Below, one piece after another: positions 44,601 through 56,759 of a DNA stretch of 64,000 nt. A model generated the notes under the pieces. The model made no database searches. It saw only the letters and a list, made by a program, of their open reading frames with translations, and was not told the origin of the DNA. Source of the DNA: Mytilus edulis (taxonomy: Eukaryota > Mollusca > Bivalvia > Mytilida > Mytilidae); NCBI RefSeq assembly GCF_963676685.1, contig NC_092345.1, positions 31,147,585 through 31,211,584 of the forward strand, written 5' to 3'. Made by a program: the position numbers and the translations under genes. Numbering within the stretch: position 1 is the stretch's first letter; each line of letters starts with the position of its first letter.

Positions 44601-45860
44601 TGTCGTCAAGTTATTAAGGTGTAGCAACGAAGTTATGAAAACAATATCGTATTTGTTTAAATTTTAAAGGGTTCATTCTTATAAAATTTACACTTGTTTT
44701 CAGTTACAACAAATGTATGGTATCAGGTTATGACAAGACATTTATTGTTTATGCACCAATGTCTTGTAAGGCTGTCTTCAATTGAAATCGATTTGCTTTT
44801 GTAATAATGAATTATTGTTCAGATATTTTATTTTGAATACCCTAAACCAATAAAATTGCATTTATTTGGGTGTTTTTTAATATTGGTTAGGTTTTCACAT
44901 TTTCCTATTTTTCCATATTCCAGTACAAAATAAACATTTTTCAGCAACTGTTTTTGGTACCACTTCTTTAGATTAATTGTTATCGAAAATATCCTGGAAA
45001 AAATGCAACTTGTTTTTAAGCAAAAATTAATAATTCATCTTTATGAAAAAGTGATGGATACAAGTATATTAAATGTTCTTCTCAAGTCCAGACTAAAGCT
45101 CCATTATAATTTCAGAACTTTAATGCTTCAATAATAAACCAAATTTATCTTTATGAGAAATAATTTAGGTCACAAATTTAATACATAATATTAATATTAA
45201 AGTTGACCTGAAAGTGTCATTTCTAATCAATAAACCCATCAAATTTTGGACTATCATATCAAAGCAAACAGACAACAATTATAATTATTATCATACACTC
45301 GCCTAATACACACTGAAAATAAACTTCAATAGAAAAACTAACTCGTTCATTTCGGCTGAAAACAACACTTTAAAAATTTCGTGTGTGCGAATGCTTTTCT
45401 GAATTTACAATTTTCAGAAACGCTAACACCCTTATATTTAGAAGCTATGGATGAAAAAATACGATGAAACCTGATGAGTTATTTGACAATAATTCCAAAT
45501 AAAGAAAAGCAAAATGGATTTGCCATAATCACAAACGCTATATGCCTAACACCCCTATGAATGATTAAATACGATGAAACATAAGGGAACTATATGCCAA
45601 CAATTCCAAAAAGTGAAAGTAAAATCATCTAAGGTCAGTTTTCAATTCCATCACGAAGATTAAACATTAGTTCGTTAGTCATTTCTTAATATATTTTATT
45701 TTATCGTAAAACTAAATTTATTTAAAAATTTGGAATATATATCTTATTTGTCATATTCGCTATGTTGAAACATATAAACAAATATCCTCGCCACTTTATT
45801 GAATCATTTTAGTCTCATTTCTCATTTTTAACTATTGTCCACCGAAGCATTGTTGAATTA
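41610..45860. other. Gene-poor AT-rich stretch
   Basis: No familiar repeat, RNA gene or exon-like text was found on either strand. It may be intronic to the FBXL7-like gene if that gene's first exon lies further right. Confidence 0.45.
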
Positions 45861-45945
45861 TATTATTAGATAAAAGCACGTATATAACCTATAACCATTT
45901 GAAACTGTTTTCCTCCGAGACTTCTATTTAATCTTCTGAACTTAC

Positions 45946-46027
45946 CAATTCCAAATAAGTCTTCCAGGACTCCGTCCCAGTCCGTTCTTTGTTTGTGTAT
46001 TATTTCAGACGGCATTATAAATGTCAT
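45946..46027 (-). CDS. Possible short first coding exon, function unassigned
   Basis: A minus-strand open stretch starts at an ATG (46027) and encodes 27 residues beginning MTFIMPSEIIHKQ and including TDWDGVLEDLFGI, ending at an excellent donor (AATTG/GTAAG, exon end 45946). One leftover base after the last codon would be completed by the first two bases of the FBXL7-like exon at 30078, so it is phase-compatible as an upstream exon of that gene. The D-x-x-L-x-x-L-F-G-I-G wording also resembles the start of SLC22/SV2-type transporters, for which no following exon was found. It could equally be chance. Confidence 0.25.
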
Positions 46028-46049
46028 ACTTTGTAAATCCAAAATCAAG

Positions 46050-46980
46050 AGTATAGTTATTTATCACTATCCATTTCTACGAATTAATATATAAAATCCA
46101 CACTCAAAAAAGCAACCTTTCTATAAATCCAGTAATGTAAACTATTACAGCGTGCTTTTACAATAATCTATATCACGTGACATGCAAATTAACATATGAC
46201 TTCATCACAGGTGAAAACGAAGGTACAATCAACATACCTGAAGAAAATCAATCGTCTGACTGAAGTTTAAAGCGATCACAGAGATTAACCGTAGTTTCAT
46301 TGTAAGGCGTTTAACGTCCACTTTATTAACTACACTAGCACATAAAGAAAGTCTTTTTACTTATTGATTTGCCTTTTTATGAATATGAAAATGTTATAAT
46401 CCTGTAAATTCTCTTGGGTGTCGTCAAAATTGTATACCTCATAAATAAGTAAGTATATGGTAAACGAAGAAAATCTGTGATATTTGAAAACTAAAACCCG
46501 AAGTGAAACCATATACCTTTAGGGAGATTATAGAACCGTTATATTACATGTCTTTGTTAGCAAATATGTAATTACATGACAATTCAAAATATGAATAGCA
46601 GTCATCTTCTATAATGTATAACATAGACATATAATATACAATTGTATTATATGTCTCTGTTTATAAGTATCGTCTTTTCATATGGTGTCGTTAATGTATA
46701 TAATAAACACTAAAGCAAGTAACAATCAGTTATAGTACTAGTAACCCAACAAAGCTGAATGCAATTTTTGAATTATTGACTTTTGCTAGCATTTTAGGAA
46801 CACTTAATTGCTTGTTTGAAGAGGAAAAAACTCCTCAATTGAACCTAGTACTATATTATTGTAGTTTGTTTATTTATTTTTTTGTCCATGATAGATATGA
46901 TAGCCATGTGATGTCGGTCTATTAGTTCTTGTTACTATTTTTTCAGTAGTAGTAAGTATTATAAAGCGTATTTTGCATTG
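46050..46980. other. AT-rich stretch without recognised features
   Basis: Nothing beyond chance open frames was seen. A possible promoter for the candidate exon at 45946-46027 would fall here, but no motif stands out. Confidence 0.4.
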
Positions 46981-46999
46981 TGATTAATATCGCGATCGG

Positions 47000-47290
47000 C
47001 TTCTGGAATAACTTATTCCTCTAAAACATTTTAAAGTCTTATAAATTTCAATGGCGTTACCTACTTTGGGACTATCTTTTCTATAACACATGGTTTGGTT
47101 TAGAAGACATATATTGCTCTGATTCCTTTCACGGATTTGGCTACATACTTTTTGGACCTTTTGGATTATAGCTCTTCATCTTTTATATAAGCTTTGGATT
47201 TCAAATATTTTGGCCACGAGCATCACTGAAGAGACATGTATTGTCGAAATGCGCATCTGGTGCAAGAAAATTGGTACCGTTAATTGTATT
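47000..47290 (+). repeat. Dispersed repeat H (repeat C relative)
   Basis: GATTATAGCTCTTCATCTTT, TTGGATTTCAAATATTTTGG, GAGCATCACTGAAGAGAC and GTCGAAATGCGCATCTGGTG. The layout matches the reverse complement of repeat C (GCTCTTCAACTT, CGAGCGTCACTGATGAGTCT), and I recognise the wording from mussel genomes. Confidence 0.65.
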
Positions 47291-47614
47291 GCTTGATAAA
47301 CGTCCGCTTATGAAGTACCGACTTAACGAGTTTACTGATTAACATATTTTTTTCAATTGTTGTACCGTTACATCCGACTATCCGAATTTAGGGAAGGATT
47401 GAACGCTCACAATAAGTTTTAAATCGCCTCATTTCTGGTTTCTAGATTCTAAGTCAGGAGCCTGTGATCCTAGTACATGTATGGTTGTCGTTGGTTCCTG
47501 TCTGCCATACTGTTTTTTTTAGTTTAACATTGTTTGAAGCATGAATCAGACAACGCCATTTTGTTTCCTTTGAAATGTTTTACACTGGTTCATTTTAAGT
47601 TTTTTTTACATGGG

Positions 47615-47715
47615 GTTTGAACATTGTTGAAGGCCATAAGATGACCTGTTCTGTACTTAATTACATCAATGTAATTATTTTTGTTAGACACTTGTCTCAT
47701 TGACAATGATATTAT
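47615..47715 (-). repeat. Repeat A fragment, reverse
   Basis: GAACATTGTTGAAGGCCATA, AGATGACC and CTTGTCTCATTGACAATGAT on the plus strand match the reverse of the repeat A head, in diverged form. Confidence 0.6.
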
Positions 47716-47719
47716 ATTT

Positions 47720-49050
47720 TGTAACTAATAACAATAGGATTTGTTTCTTCGTTTGTGTATATTTTTGGTGTGTTTTATATTTATAGAGATAAGTACCGTC
47801 AACGACTCATAGTTCAATATACTTGTTTAAAGTTCACCGGGCGCCTCTGATGAAGCAGGACATGCTAACCCGTCCGGAACATCTTAATTGACCCAAGTTT
47901 TTTTGCTAGGACTTAATTCATCACGGTTGCTCAGGCAATCTTGTGTTCTTTAAGCGCTTTTCCTCTTTCTTGTGTCTATTATTTCCCTTTCCTTTCTAAG
48001 TACAATCTCTTATTTGACATGTCATTGAGACCATGCAAAATCTGTACAACTTTGAATCAACGAGTTACTAGTTATATTGTGTGAAGTCACGACGACTTGC
48101 GATTTCTTTTACCGAATTTAAAGTTGAGTTAGTCAAAGTTCGAAAATAATCGCTTCAGACCATCCAAAAAAATTATATCATTCAAAGAATTCGTTTCCTT
48201 TGTACCTAAGGTTATTTTGAACTTCAGCGCACCAACGATTATACCCTCATTATCGAGTTCATTTATTATTTAAAAATTGAATTAAATTATTCACAGGGAG
48301 AAATAAAAATAACATAATTATTTTAATTGCTTATGAACTAACTGATATTGTTTGGATTTCAATTATAAGTATTTAACACAAACGTGATAGTAATATACCA
48401 CCACAGAAGAGTTATAAAAATGAATATAAATTTAAATTAATTTGACAGTACAGTCTATTTTTAAATATGGTGAATGAAAGTGTACTAACGAATTTTGTTT
48501 TCTATCAGGACCAAGACGCTCCAATATTATTCTCATTGACAGGAAAATCGACAGCGAATATTTCGGCTGATTTATATATAGTACACATTGTGTACCCTTT
48601 GATTGTCGAACTTGGATCTTAGTGAGCAAAGACATTGGAAACCAAAACACAGTTATGAATTTTAACCTACTATATATACATGTTTCAACGTATATTTGTT
48701 CCTTCTAACGGAAGATCTTCTAAAAATGTCTCATTTATATATAAACGATGCTATATAATATCTGTTCCTATGTTGGAATAAATATTTTCTATCTTTTATT
48801 ACGTCAGGGCATTTTTGCAGTGGTTATGATATACTTCTAGTACATTCGTTGACTTGCATAGGATATCAATGTTATGGCTAAATGCATCTTTTTTTCTGTT
48901 CATTCGAATGTATCTTCGGTCAGCACTTTCGATATAACATACACTAAAGATCATAATTTTTTTTATAATACTTTCATTCTTGACACCATATAACATACAA
49001 GAAGAGGCGAATACAACAAGCAAAGACCGTGTTGGTAAAACACATTCTGA
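47720..49050. other. AT-rich stretch without recognised features
   Basis: A few words near 47830-47950 (GGCGCCTCTGATGAAGC, CCGTCCGGAACATCTTAATT) recall repeat F, but too weakly to annotate. Nothing else was supported. Confidence 0.4.
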
Positions 49051-49057
49051 TATAAAA

Positions 49058-49170
49058 ATAAGAAGATGTGGTATAATTGTCAATCAGACAACTTTTCACA
49101 AGATACAAAATAACATAAAAGTTAACAGCTATAGGTTGCCGGACGGTCTTCAACAATAAGCAAACCCATA
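49058..49170 (+). repeat. Repeat A head fragment
   Basis: AAGAAGATGTGGTATAATTG, TCAGACAAC, TTAACAGCTATAGGTTGCCG and GGTCTTCAACAATAAGCAAA. More diverged than the copies at 21093 and 60390. Confidence 0.7.
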
Positions 49171-49353
49171 GTATTTCAGTGGACCAATAAGACACAAGAA
49201 CTATTGACGCAGACACACACAGCGTTAGTCCTAATCTAATGAACGACGTGATTAATTGAAAACATAAAAAACGTAGAAAAACAAAATTACAGCCCACAAC
49301 AGGATAGTGAAGTTTAGTCACTATACTGACTATATAGCAAAGACTTTGATTGA

Positions 49354-49500
49354 CAATGAAACTGGGGGATGTGTCAAAGAGACAATAAACCGACCAAAAG
49401 AGCAGAAAACAACCGAAGACCACCAATGGGTCTTCAACACAGCGAGAAAAATCCTGCACCCGGAGGCGTGCTGAAACTGGCCCCTTAACAAAAATGCGTA
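49354..49500 (+). repeat. Repeat B 5' fragment
   Basis: GAAACTGGGGGATGTGTCAA, AGAGACAATAAACCGACC, ACCAATGGGTCTTCAACACA and CCTGCACCCGGAGGCGT. It follows a repeat A fragment by about 190 bases. Confidence 0.8.
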
Positions 49501-50374
49501 ATGTGTAAGGGTAATAACACCAACACGTAGATTGCTATTGGTATGGAAGGAGATGATACACATCAATTACATTGTTGTTTTATTGTCCAATAGACTATTT
49601 TAGATGCATCTGTGAAATCTTTAGGGGTCTTAAAACTTTCATTATATATTCAAGTATATACATCTTCGTTTCATGATATACTATACTGCCGGTTTCAATA
49701 CTTTACGTTAACATTTGAAATTTGTTATACAAGTTACGTGTAAAAACATTCTGGTCTTATTCCCTTTACTGCTAGCTTATCATAATTATGCAGATGATAT
49801 GAAACGGCTCATTTCGATTGTCTTCGGTAACTGGAATGTTTTCACAGAAAAGCATGCAACTTGCAGCTGTTACTTAAATTCAAATGGATACATTATAAAA
49901 ACATTAACTAAGTTTATTCTTGCAGCAAAAGTATGCAGCTATGCATTTTAATTTGATACTATTCACACACAAAAAATACTTTATAAATAGTTAGTGTATG
50001 GAATTTGATATATTCTTATTTGACAAACGTTTCAACTGTGATAAATTACATAACACGTCTGCATATTTTCATTTAATTCAGCACACAAGAAAATCGAAAC
50101 GTGAAATTAAGATTTATTTTAAGATACATTTGAAACGGTGTTAAATATTGCAGTATTTTCTTCTTGAATAAAGTACGCAGATACAATTACTTGGTTACTT
50201 ATTGAGTAAGACCAATTGCAGCTCTCAACCAAAAGGTTTAGATAACATGTCTAAGCTTCCTAAAGACATTTATACAATTTTGACTATGAACGCATATCTA
50301 AGAGATGAACATAATGAGTCCTTTTTAATTAACACTTACAACATCTTTTTTATTAAGTGTTATGAACACTCTGA

Positions 50375-50465
50375 TTGATTGTTGGTTGTTTAACGTCCAG
50401 TGGCAAATATTTCATGCATATTCAGGACGATGGACACTTAGAAGGTCACGTAAGCACGAAGCTAA
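50375..50465 (+). repeat. Short repeat E
   Basis: TTGTTTAACGTCCAGTGGCA, AATATTTCATGCATATTCAG. A related piece is at 58840-58890 (TTGCTTAATGTCCAGTTGCA, AATATTCCATGCATGTTAAG). Confidence 0.55.
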
Positions 50466-50900
50466 GTATGACGATCAATAACATAAAAAAAAACCAATAT
50501 AACATACCAAACTATGTAAACATGCATACAAAAGACGACTGAAATCACTCTAAAATATGACAGTTGACATTTAAGTGCGTTCCTAAGCCATCTGAAGTGT
50601 TGATGTAACATTTTGTTGCCGTCTATCAGGAAATAATTAGAAAAGCTGACACTAAGATATTGGAGGTACATGTTTCACAAGTTCAACACAAGACATTTAG
50701 ACATCCAGAAATCCAGAAATCCATCCACTAAATATATGATAGGATAGAGTAAAGATTAATAGCTACGAGCTAGGATATGAAACAAAGAAACCAGACTCAA
50801 GCTGGCAGCCACATTTAGCAGCTAATCAAGTTAGCAGCCACTTTTCTCCAGCAGCCTATTTCCATGACAAGTCTGAAACCAAAACAAATGTAAAAGACTC

Positions 50901-51058
50901 CAGTGGCGGATCCAGAAATTTTCATAAGTGGGGGCCCACTGACTGACCTAAGAGGGGGCCCGCTCCAGTCACGCTTCAATGATTCCCTATATAAGCAACC
51001 AAATTTTTTCCCAAAAAAGGGGGCCCGGGCCCCCTGCCCCCCCCTAAATCCGCCCCTG
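50901..51058. mobile_element. CAGTGGCGGATC-type short inverted-repeat element, copy in unit 1
   Basis: It starts CAGTGGCGGATCCAG and ends CTAAATCCGCCCCTG, imperfect inverted ends, with GGGGGCCC/GGGCCCGGGCCCCC-rich arms inside. GACTC flanks both sides (50896-50900 and 51059-51063). Elements with these ends occur across many animals. No protein is encoded; the glycine/proline-rich frames are by-products of the G and C runs. Confidence 0.75.
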
Positions 51059-51905
51059 GACTCCAACGTTCTAAAAAAATCTCAAAATCAAAGAACATGT
51101 TCTACAAGATATTAAAACATGGAAAATCCATCCAATGTAGGATAGATAAAAACTTTTAAAAAAGTACATACTAGGATATGATATAAAAATATGAACGTCA
51201 GATGTCATGCCAGATATTAAAGAACCTTAAGATATCGGAACTTGTTTCCCATTTTAGGAGGACGATTGATTCATATAAGAACATAATAATGACTGTGTCT
51301 TAAAATAACACATAGAATGAATATGGTTAATACTTCAAATACAAAATAACGTGTCTTACATATTGCTGTTTAATTCAGTATGAAAAAGAAAAGTCAAGGC
51401 GTAAAATTAACATATATATTTAGACATGATTTTCTATAACAGCGATACATGTTACAATATCTCTTTCTGATGTGTGTAATTTACCATAGAAATTGATATA
51501 TAAAAAGAAAACTATATGGAAAAGACTTGACATCAAACTTCAAAGTTAATTAAAACATGTAACGCCTCCTCATATAGTTACATCATAAAGTTTACAAATG
51601 GTTGTGGAACAAAAGAATTTATATGTGCAGTGATCGCAGCGCCGATTTTCATCAAGGACTCACAAAGTAAAAGCTGTTGGAGAGCCAAAAAAAAACTAAG
51701 CTATATATCCTGAATTGTATAGAGTACAAACATCAATCTTTACATGCTATTGCATTTATACGACGACGCTTTAAACTATATTTAGAAGATAACATATTCA
51801 TCAGTAAAAGTTGTAAATCAACACGAAGCAGATGAGACAAAACATTTCACAAAACTTTCCTCATTTTGTTGTCGAATACCTTTTTTCTTTTAAACCACAC
51901 ATGCC

Positions 51906-52054
51906 ATGATGTCACAACCAAAGTCCTTTTCTGACCATTGACCAGTTACTATTACGATATCATAGTTTTATTTCGTATATACCAGTGTTATATACATATT
52001 TTCGTATATAGTAACTGGTCAATGGTCAGAAAAGGACTTTGGTTGTGACATCAT
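51906..52054. repeat. 47-bp perfect inverted repeat (hairpin), unit 1
   Basis: Arms 51906-51952 and 52008-52054 are perfect reverse complements (left starts ATGATGTCACAACCAAAG, right ends CTTTGGTTGTGACATCAT) with a 55-base spacer. It could be a small MITE, or give a long RNA hairpin if transcribed. No clear target duplication. Confidence 0.92.
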
Positions 52055-53167
52055 AACAGACGTAATTTTATGATTGAGAGCGAGTATGAAGGGTTTCGTA
52101 TAGATTGTATACATTTCATGGATTTTATGTAAAAGTTGGTGCGAGGAATCGTTACGTTGTCGTTGTACATAATTTATGTTTTCACCAACTTTCCTATCTT
52201 TTTAACAAAAACTGCATGAAAAAAGCGAGGCCTTGCAAACATGCATACATGCATGCATCATAATATGAAGAATTGTGACCATTCAAGATATTGGATAGGA
52301 TATAACTACATTTTCAGTTTGATCAAAAGCATCCTTTTTAATATTTAGTAAAATCTATTATATGTTCTAACATTACAGTTCAGTCTATGTTCACATTTCT
52401 GTTATGTTTAGAGTAACAAAGAAAAGTCGAGAAGTGAAATTCATTTCTGTTTGCAAGTTTTTTTCTTATTGAAGAAAATATTGTTTAATTTCCTGCCTTT
52501 TGTATCTTCATGCAACATAAAACACCACAGAAAGTTTGCATGTTTTAAATCTATTCATTTACTCGATTTCTGATCGAATAGCAGTGACAAAAGCAAATTA
52601 AGTATCAAGTTGACTTTGGGTATGGGTGATAGACTTATTGGTTCATAAACTCGGTTTAATTCTCTATTTTTTACTTTAGAACATCAATACTGCTGTTCGC
52701 TGACTTACTTTGATAAGGTTGTAATATATATTGCTTTTTGGCTTGTTACATTTTTTTTAAGTCGCAGATTTGATCTTAGGGGAATTTTGTTTTATTGTCA
52801 AATTCATGTTAAAATATATTTTCAACCGCTTTATCTGAAAATCAGAAAGGATACACTATTTGTTTATCTTCTTGTTAACATTTAAGCTGGAGTGAAAAAA
52901 TAAATATATAAACAGTTTACCTTTTAAGAGATTTCGTTTTATAGATATCATACAAATTTATAACAATAAAAAAGCTCTTTTTCAATCATAAAATCATCCA
53001 CTGAAACCGAATGAACAAACTATCTGATGAAACAGCAGAATCTCACTGGTGTGCGCATAGGATCATATTTAGCAGCCACATTTAGCAGCTAATCAAGTTA
53101 GCAGCCACTTTTCTCCAGCAGCCTATTTCCATGACAAGTCTGAAACCAAAACAAATGTAAAAGACTC

Positions 53168-53329
53168 CAGTGGCGGATCCAGAAATTTTCATAAGTGGGG
53201 GCCCACTGACTGACCTAAGAGGGGGCCCGCTCCAGTCACGCTTCAATGATTCCCTATATAAGCAACCAAATTTTTTCCCAAAAAAGGGGGCCCGGGCCCC
53301 CTGCCCCCCCCCCCCTAAATCCGCCCCTG
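53168..53329. mobile_element. CAGTGGCGGATC-type element, copy in unit 2
   Basis: Same element and same flanks as at 50901-51058, carried by the tandem duplication rather than independently inserted. The C run is four bases longer. Confidence 0.75.
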
Positions 53330-54176
53330 GACTCCAACGTTCTAAAAAAATCTCAAAATCAAAGAACATGTTCTACAAGATATTAAAACATGGAAAATCC
53401 ATCCAATGTAGGATAGATAAAAACTTTTAAAAAAGTACATACTAGGATATGATATAAAAATATGAACGTCAGATGTCATGCCAGATATTAAAGAACCTTA
53501 AGATATCGGAACTTGTTTCCCATTTTAGGAGGACGATTGATTCATATAAGAACATAATAATGACTGTGTCTTAAAATAACACATAGAATGAATATGGTTA
53601 ATACTTCAAATACAAAATAACGTGTCTTACATATTGCTGTTTAATTCAGTATGAAAAAGAAAAGTCAAGGCGTAAAATTAACATATATATTTAGACATGA
53701 TTTTCTATAACAGCGATACATGTTACAATATCTCTTTCTGATGTGTGTAATTTACCATAGAAATTGATATATAAAAAGAAAACTATATGGAAAAGACTTG
53801 ACATCAAACTTCAAAGTTAATTAAAACATGTAACGCCTCCTCATATAGTTACATCATAAAGTTTACAAATGGTTGTGGAACAAAAGAATTTATATGTGCA
53901 GTGATCGCAGCGCCGATTTTCATCAAGGACTCACAAAGTAAAAGCTGTTGGAGAGCCAAAAAAAAACTAAGCTATATATCCTGAATTGTATAGAGTACAA
54001 ACATCAATCTTTACATGCTATTGCATTTATACGACGACGCTTTAAACTATATTTAGAAGATAACATATTCATCAGTAAAAGTTGTAAATCAACACGAAGC
54101 AGATGAGACAAAACATTTCACAAAACTTTCCTCATTTTGTTGTCGAATACCTTTTTTCTTTTAAACCACACATGCC

Positions 54177-54325
54177 ATGATGTCACAACCAAAGTCCTTT
54201 TCTGACCATTGACCAGTTACTATTACGATATCATAGTTTTATTTCGTATATACCAGTGTTATATACATATTTTCGTATATAGTAACTGGTCAATGGTCAG
54301 AAAAGGACTTTGGTTGTGACATCAT
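54177..54325. repeat. 47-bp perfect inverted repeat (hairpin), unit 2
   Basis: The copy of 51906-52054 in the second tandem unit, arms 54177-54223 and 54279-54325, also perfect. Confidence 0.92.
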
Positions 54326-55344
54326 AACAGACGTAATTTTATGATTGAGAGCGAGTATGAAGGGTTTCGTATAGATTGTATACATTTCATGGATTTTATG
54401 TAAAAGTTGGTGCGAGGAATCGTTACGTTGTCGTTGTACATAATTTATGTTTTCACCAACTTTCCTATCTTTTTAACAAAAACTGCATGAAAAAAGCGAG
54501 GCCTTGCAAACATGCATACATGCATGCATCATAATATGAAGAATTGTGACCATTCAAGATATTGGATAGGATATAACTACATTTTCAGTTTGATCAAAAG
54601 CATCCTTTTTAATATTTAGTAAAATCTATTATATGTTCTAACATTACAGTTCAGTCTATGTTCACATTTCTGTTATGTTTAGAGTAACAAAGAAAAGTCG
54701 AGAAGTGAAATTCATTTCTGTTTGCAAGTTTTTTTCTTATTGAAGAAAATATTGTTTAATTTCCTGCCTTTTGTATCTTCATGCAACATAAAACACCACA
54801 GAAAGTTTGCATGTTTTAAATCTATTCATTTACTCGATTTCTGATCGAATAGCAGTGACAAAAGCAAATTAAGTATCAAGTTGACTTTGGGTATGGGTGA
54901 TAGACTTATTGGTTCATAAACTCGGTTTAATTCTCTATTTTTTACTTTAGAACATCAATACTGCTGTTCGCTGACTTACTTTGATAAGGTTGTAATATAT
55001 ATTGCTTTTTGGCTTGTTACATTTTTTTTAAGTCGCAGATTTGATCTTAGGGGAATTTTGTTTTATTGTCAAATTCATGTTAAAATATATTTTCAACCGC
55101 TTTATCTGAAAATCAGAAAGGATACACTATTTGTTTATCTTCTTGTTAACATTTAAGCTGGAGTGAAAAAATAAATATATAAACAGTTTACCTTTTAAGA
55201 GATTTCGTTTTATAGATATCATACAAATTTATAACAATAAAAAAGCTCTTTTTCAATCATAAAATCATCCACTGAAACCGAATGAACAAACTATCTGATG
55301 AAACAGCAGAATCTCACTGGTGTGCGCATAGGATCATATTAAAG

Positions 55345-56565
55345 ATGTCAGTAATATTATATTTGGGAGGAAATGTGCTAAATTATCCTGCTTTTTTGTC
55401 TTCTTGTCAGTGTTTGAAATAGGTGATTTATAGGTGTATCGAGGTATTTAATGGGAGTGACTAGAAATGGAAAAAACCGAATTGCATTTAATAAAAGTAA
55501 AGAAAATATTGGAAAACAAAGGAATATTTTTCAAGAGTCAGCCAATTTAAAACTTTTAAGGTTGGTTAAAGTCTCTGGACATGGTCGATTATTTTGAATT
55601 GTTTAAAAGTTGACATTCGGAAAAAACAAACTCGATTTTACCTCTTTTACCAAATGGACGTCTACCAAACTTGTAAGTTAGCAAAGTAATAAAGCATACA
55701 ACTAACAGACCACAACTGTATGACGTGGTACACATGTTAGCAACATTGGAGACAATATAATTGTCTTAATCGATTTTTTAGACGCACTAAGCGATTTGTT
55801 ATCTTTTTGAGGTAAAGATTAGCATTTTACTGATATACAAAGTTAGAAAAACAACCTTCAAATTGACGGCAAAATATATGAAAGACTATACTTAGATGTC
55901 AATGAAGGATATTAGAAGTACGATTTCCATTCACCTGAATGGTTTTATACTTACTAAATATGTATCAAAATTCAATTCAAATTGTCGACATAGAATACAT
56001 TATTAATGATAATCTGCAAAATATTTCACAATTTGAAAAGACTCATTCACACAAAAAGACTTTTTCATTCAAGTGAAATTGCCGTTGAATAAAACATCTA
56101 AATGATCTGCTTTGATCTTAGGAAATATGGCGTTGTAAATGCCTACCCCGTACTGCTATAAAGTATTAAATAACGATATAGACACAAGAATAAGGTTATA
56201 AACATCTTACAATGCTATAAAACCTCTCGTGTTTTTAGAACAATATTCCTTTAGAGGATTTATTATCAGGAAGTGTACTGAATATTGCTACAATTATTGA
56301 GTGGAAAACTGTTCAAATATTGACATGTAAATAATTGGAAAACGGGTCAATCAATATATCCTAACATTATTGTGACCCGTTAAAGCCTGTGTTTCTGTAT
56401 GTTGTGTCATATAATTTTATTATCCTTAAATATACCAATATAACGAAGAGTGTATAGGGCGTCTCAACATCTAATTGTTTAGTGTTGCAATACAGTATGA
56501 CTAGTGTTACTCAGATTTTTGTCGTCAAGAATTCATTGTCAAGCTTTGTACAATATATATACTAT
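55345..56565. other. AT-rich stretch without recognised features
   Basis: No exon, repeat family or structured element could be supported between the tandem duplication and the MITE at 56573. Confidence 0.45.
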
Positions 56566-56572
56566 TATAATA

Positions 56573-56750
56573 CAGTCAAACCTGTTTAAAGAAACCCCTT
56601 AAAGGAGAGCAAAAACGTGGTCTCATAAGACAGGTGGTCTTAAATAGAGATTCAATTTATATCGAATGTACTACAGAGGTGTCTAAAATTGGTGGTCTTT
56701 TAACACAGGTTTTTGCTTAATACAGGTGGTCTCACAAGCAGGTTTGACTG
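56573..56750. mobile_element. 178-bp TA-flanked MITE (CAGTCAAACCTG ends)
   Basis: Ends are perfect 12-base inverted repeats, CAGTCAAACCTG at left and CAGGTTTGACTG at right, each bordered by TA (56571-56572 and 56751-56752). GTGGTCTCA and GTGGTCTT words repeat inside. TA flanks and CAG ends suit a pogo/Tc1-mariner-derived non-autonomous element. Confidence 0.82.
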
Positions 56751-56759
56751 TATATTGAT

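Larger units (their letters stand above)
50805..53071 (+). repeat. 2.27-kb tandem duplication, unit 1
   Basis: From GCAGCCACATTTAGCAGC to GATCATATT the unit is repeated immediately to its right with no difference noticed by eye except a C run of 8 here against 12 in unit 2. The offset is 2267 before the C run and 2271 after it. Each unit contains a 158-162 base inverted-repeat element and a 47-bp hairpin. No gene is evident. Confidence 0.95.
53072..55340 (+). repeat. 2.27-kb tandem duplication, unit 2
   Basis: It starts directly after unit 1 and ends at GGATCATATT before unique sequence AAAGATGTCAG. The near-perfect identity implies a very recent duplication, or an assembly duplication of two alleles. 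Confidence 0.95.

Noticed and set aside
48974..49459. A 161-codon minus-strand frame rich in C, F and L
   Set aside because: It overlaps repeat A and repeat B fragments and has no domain-like text; similar frames arise from other copies.
50815..51115. Glycine- and proline-rich opposing frames, repeated at 53082-53430
   Set aside because: They are translations of the G and C runs of the CAGTGGCGGATC-type element in each tandem unit.
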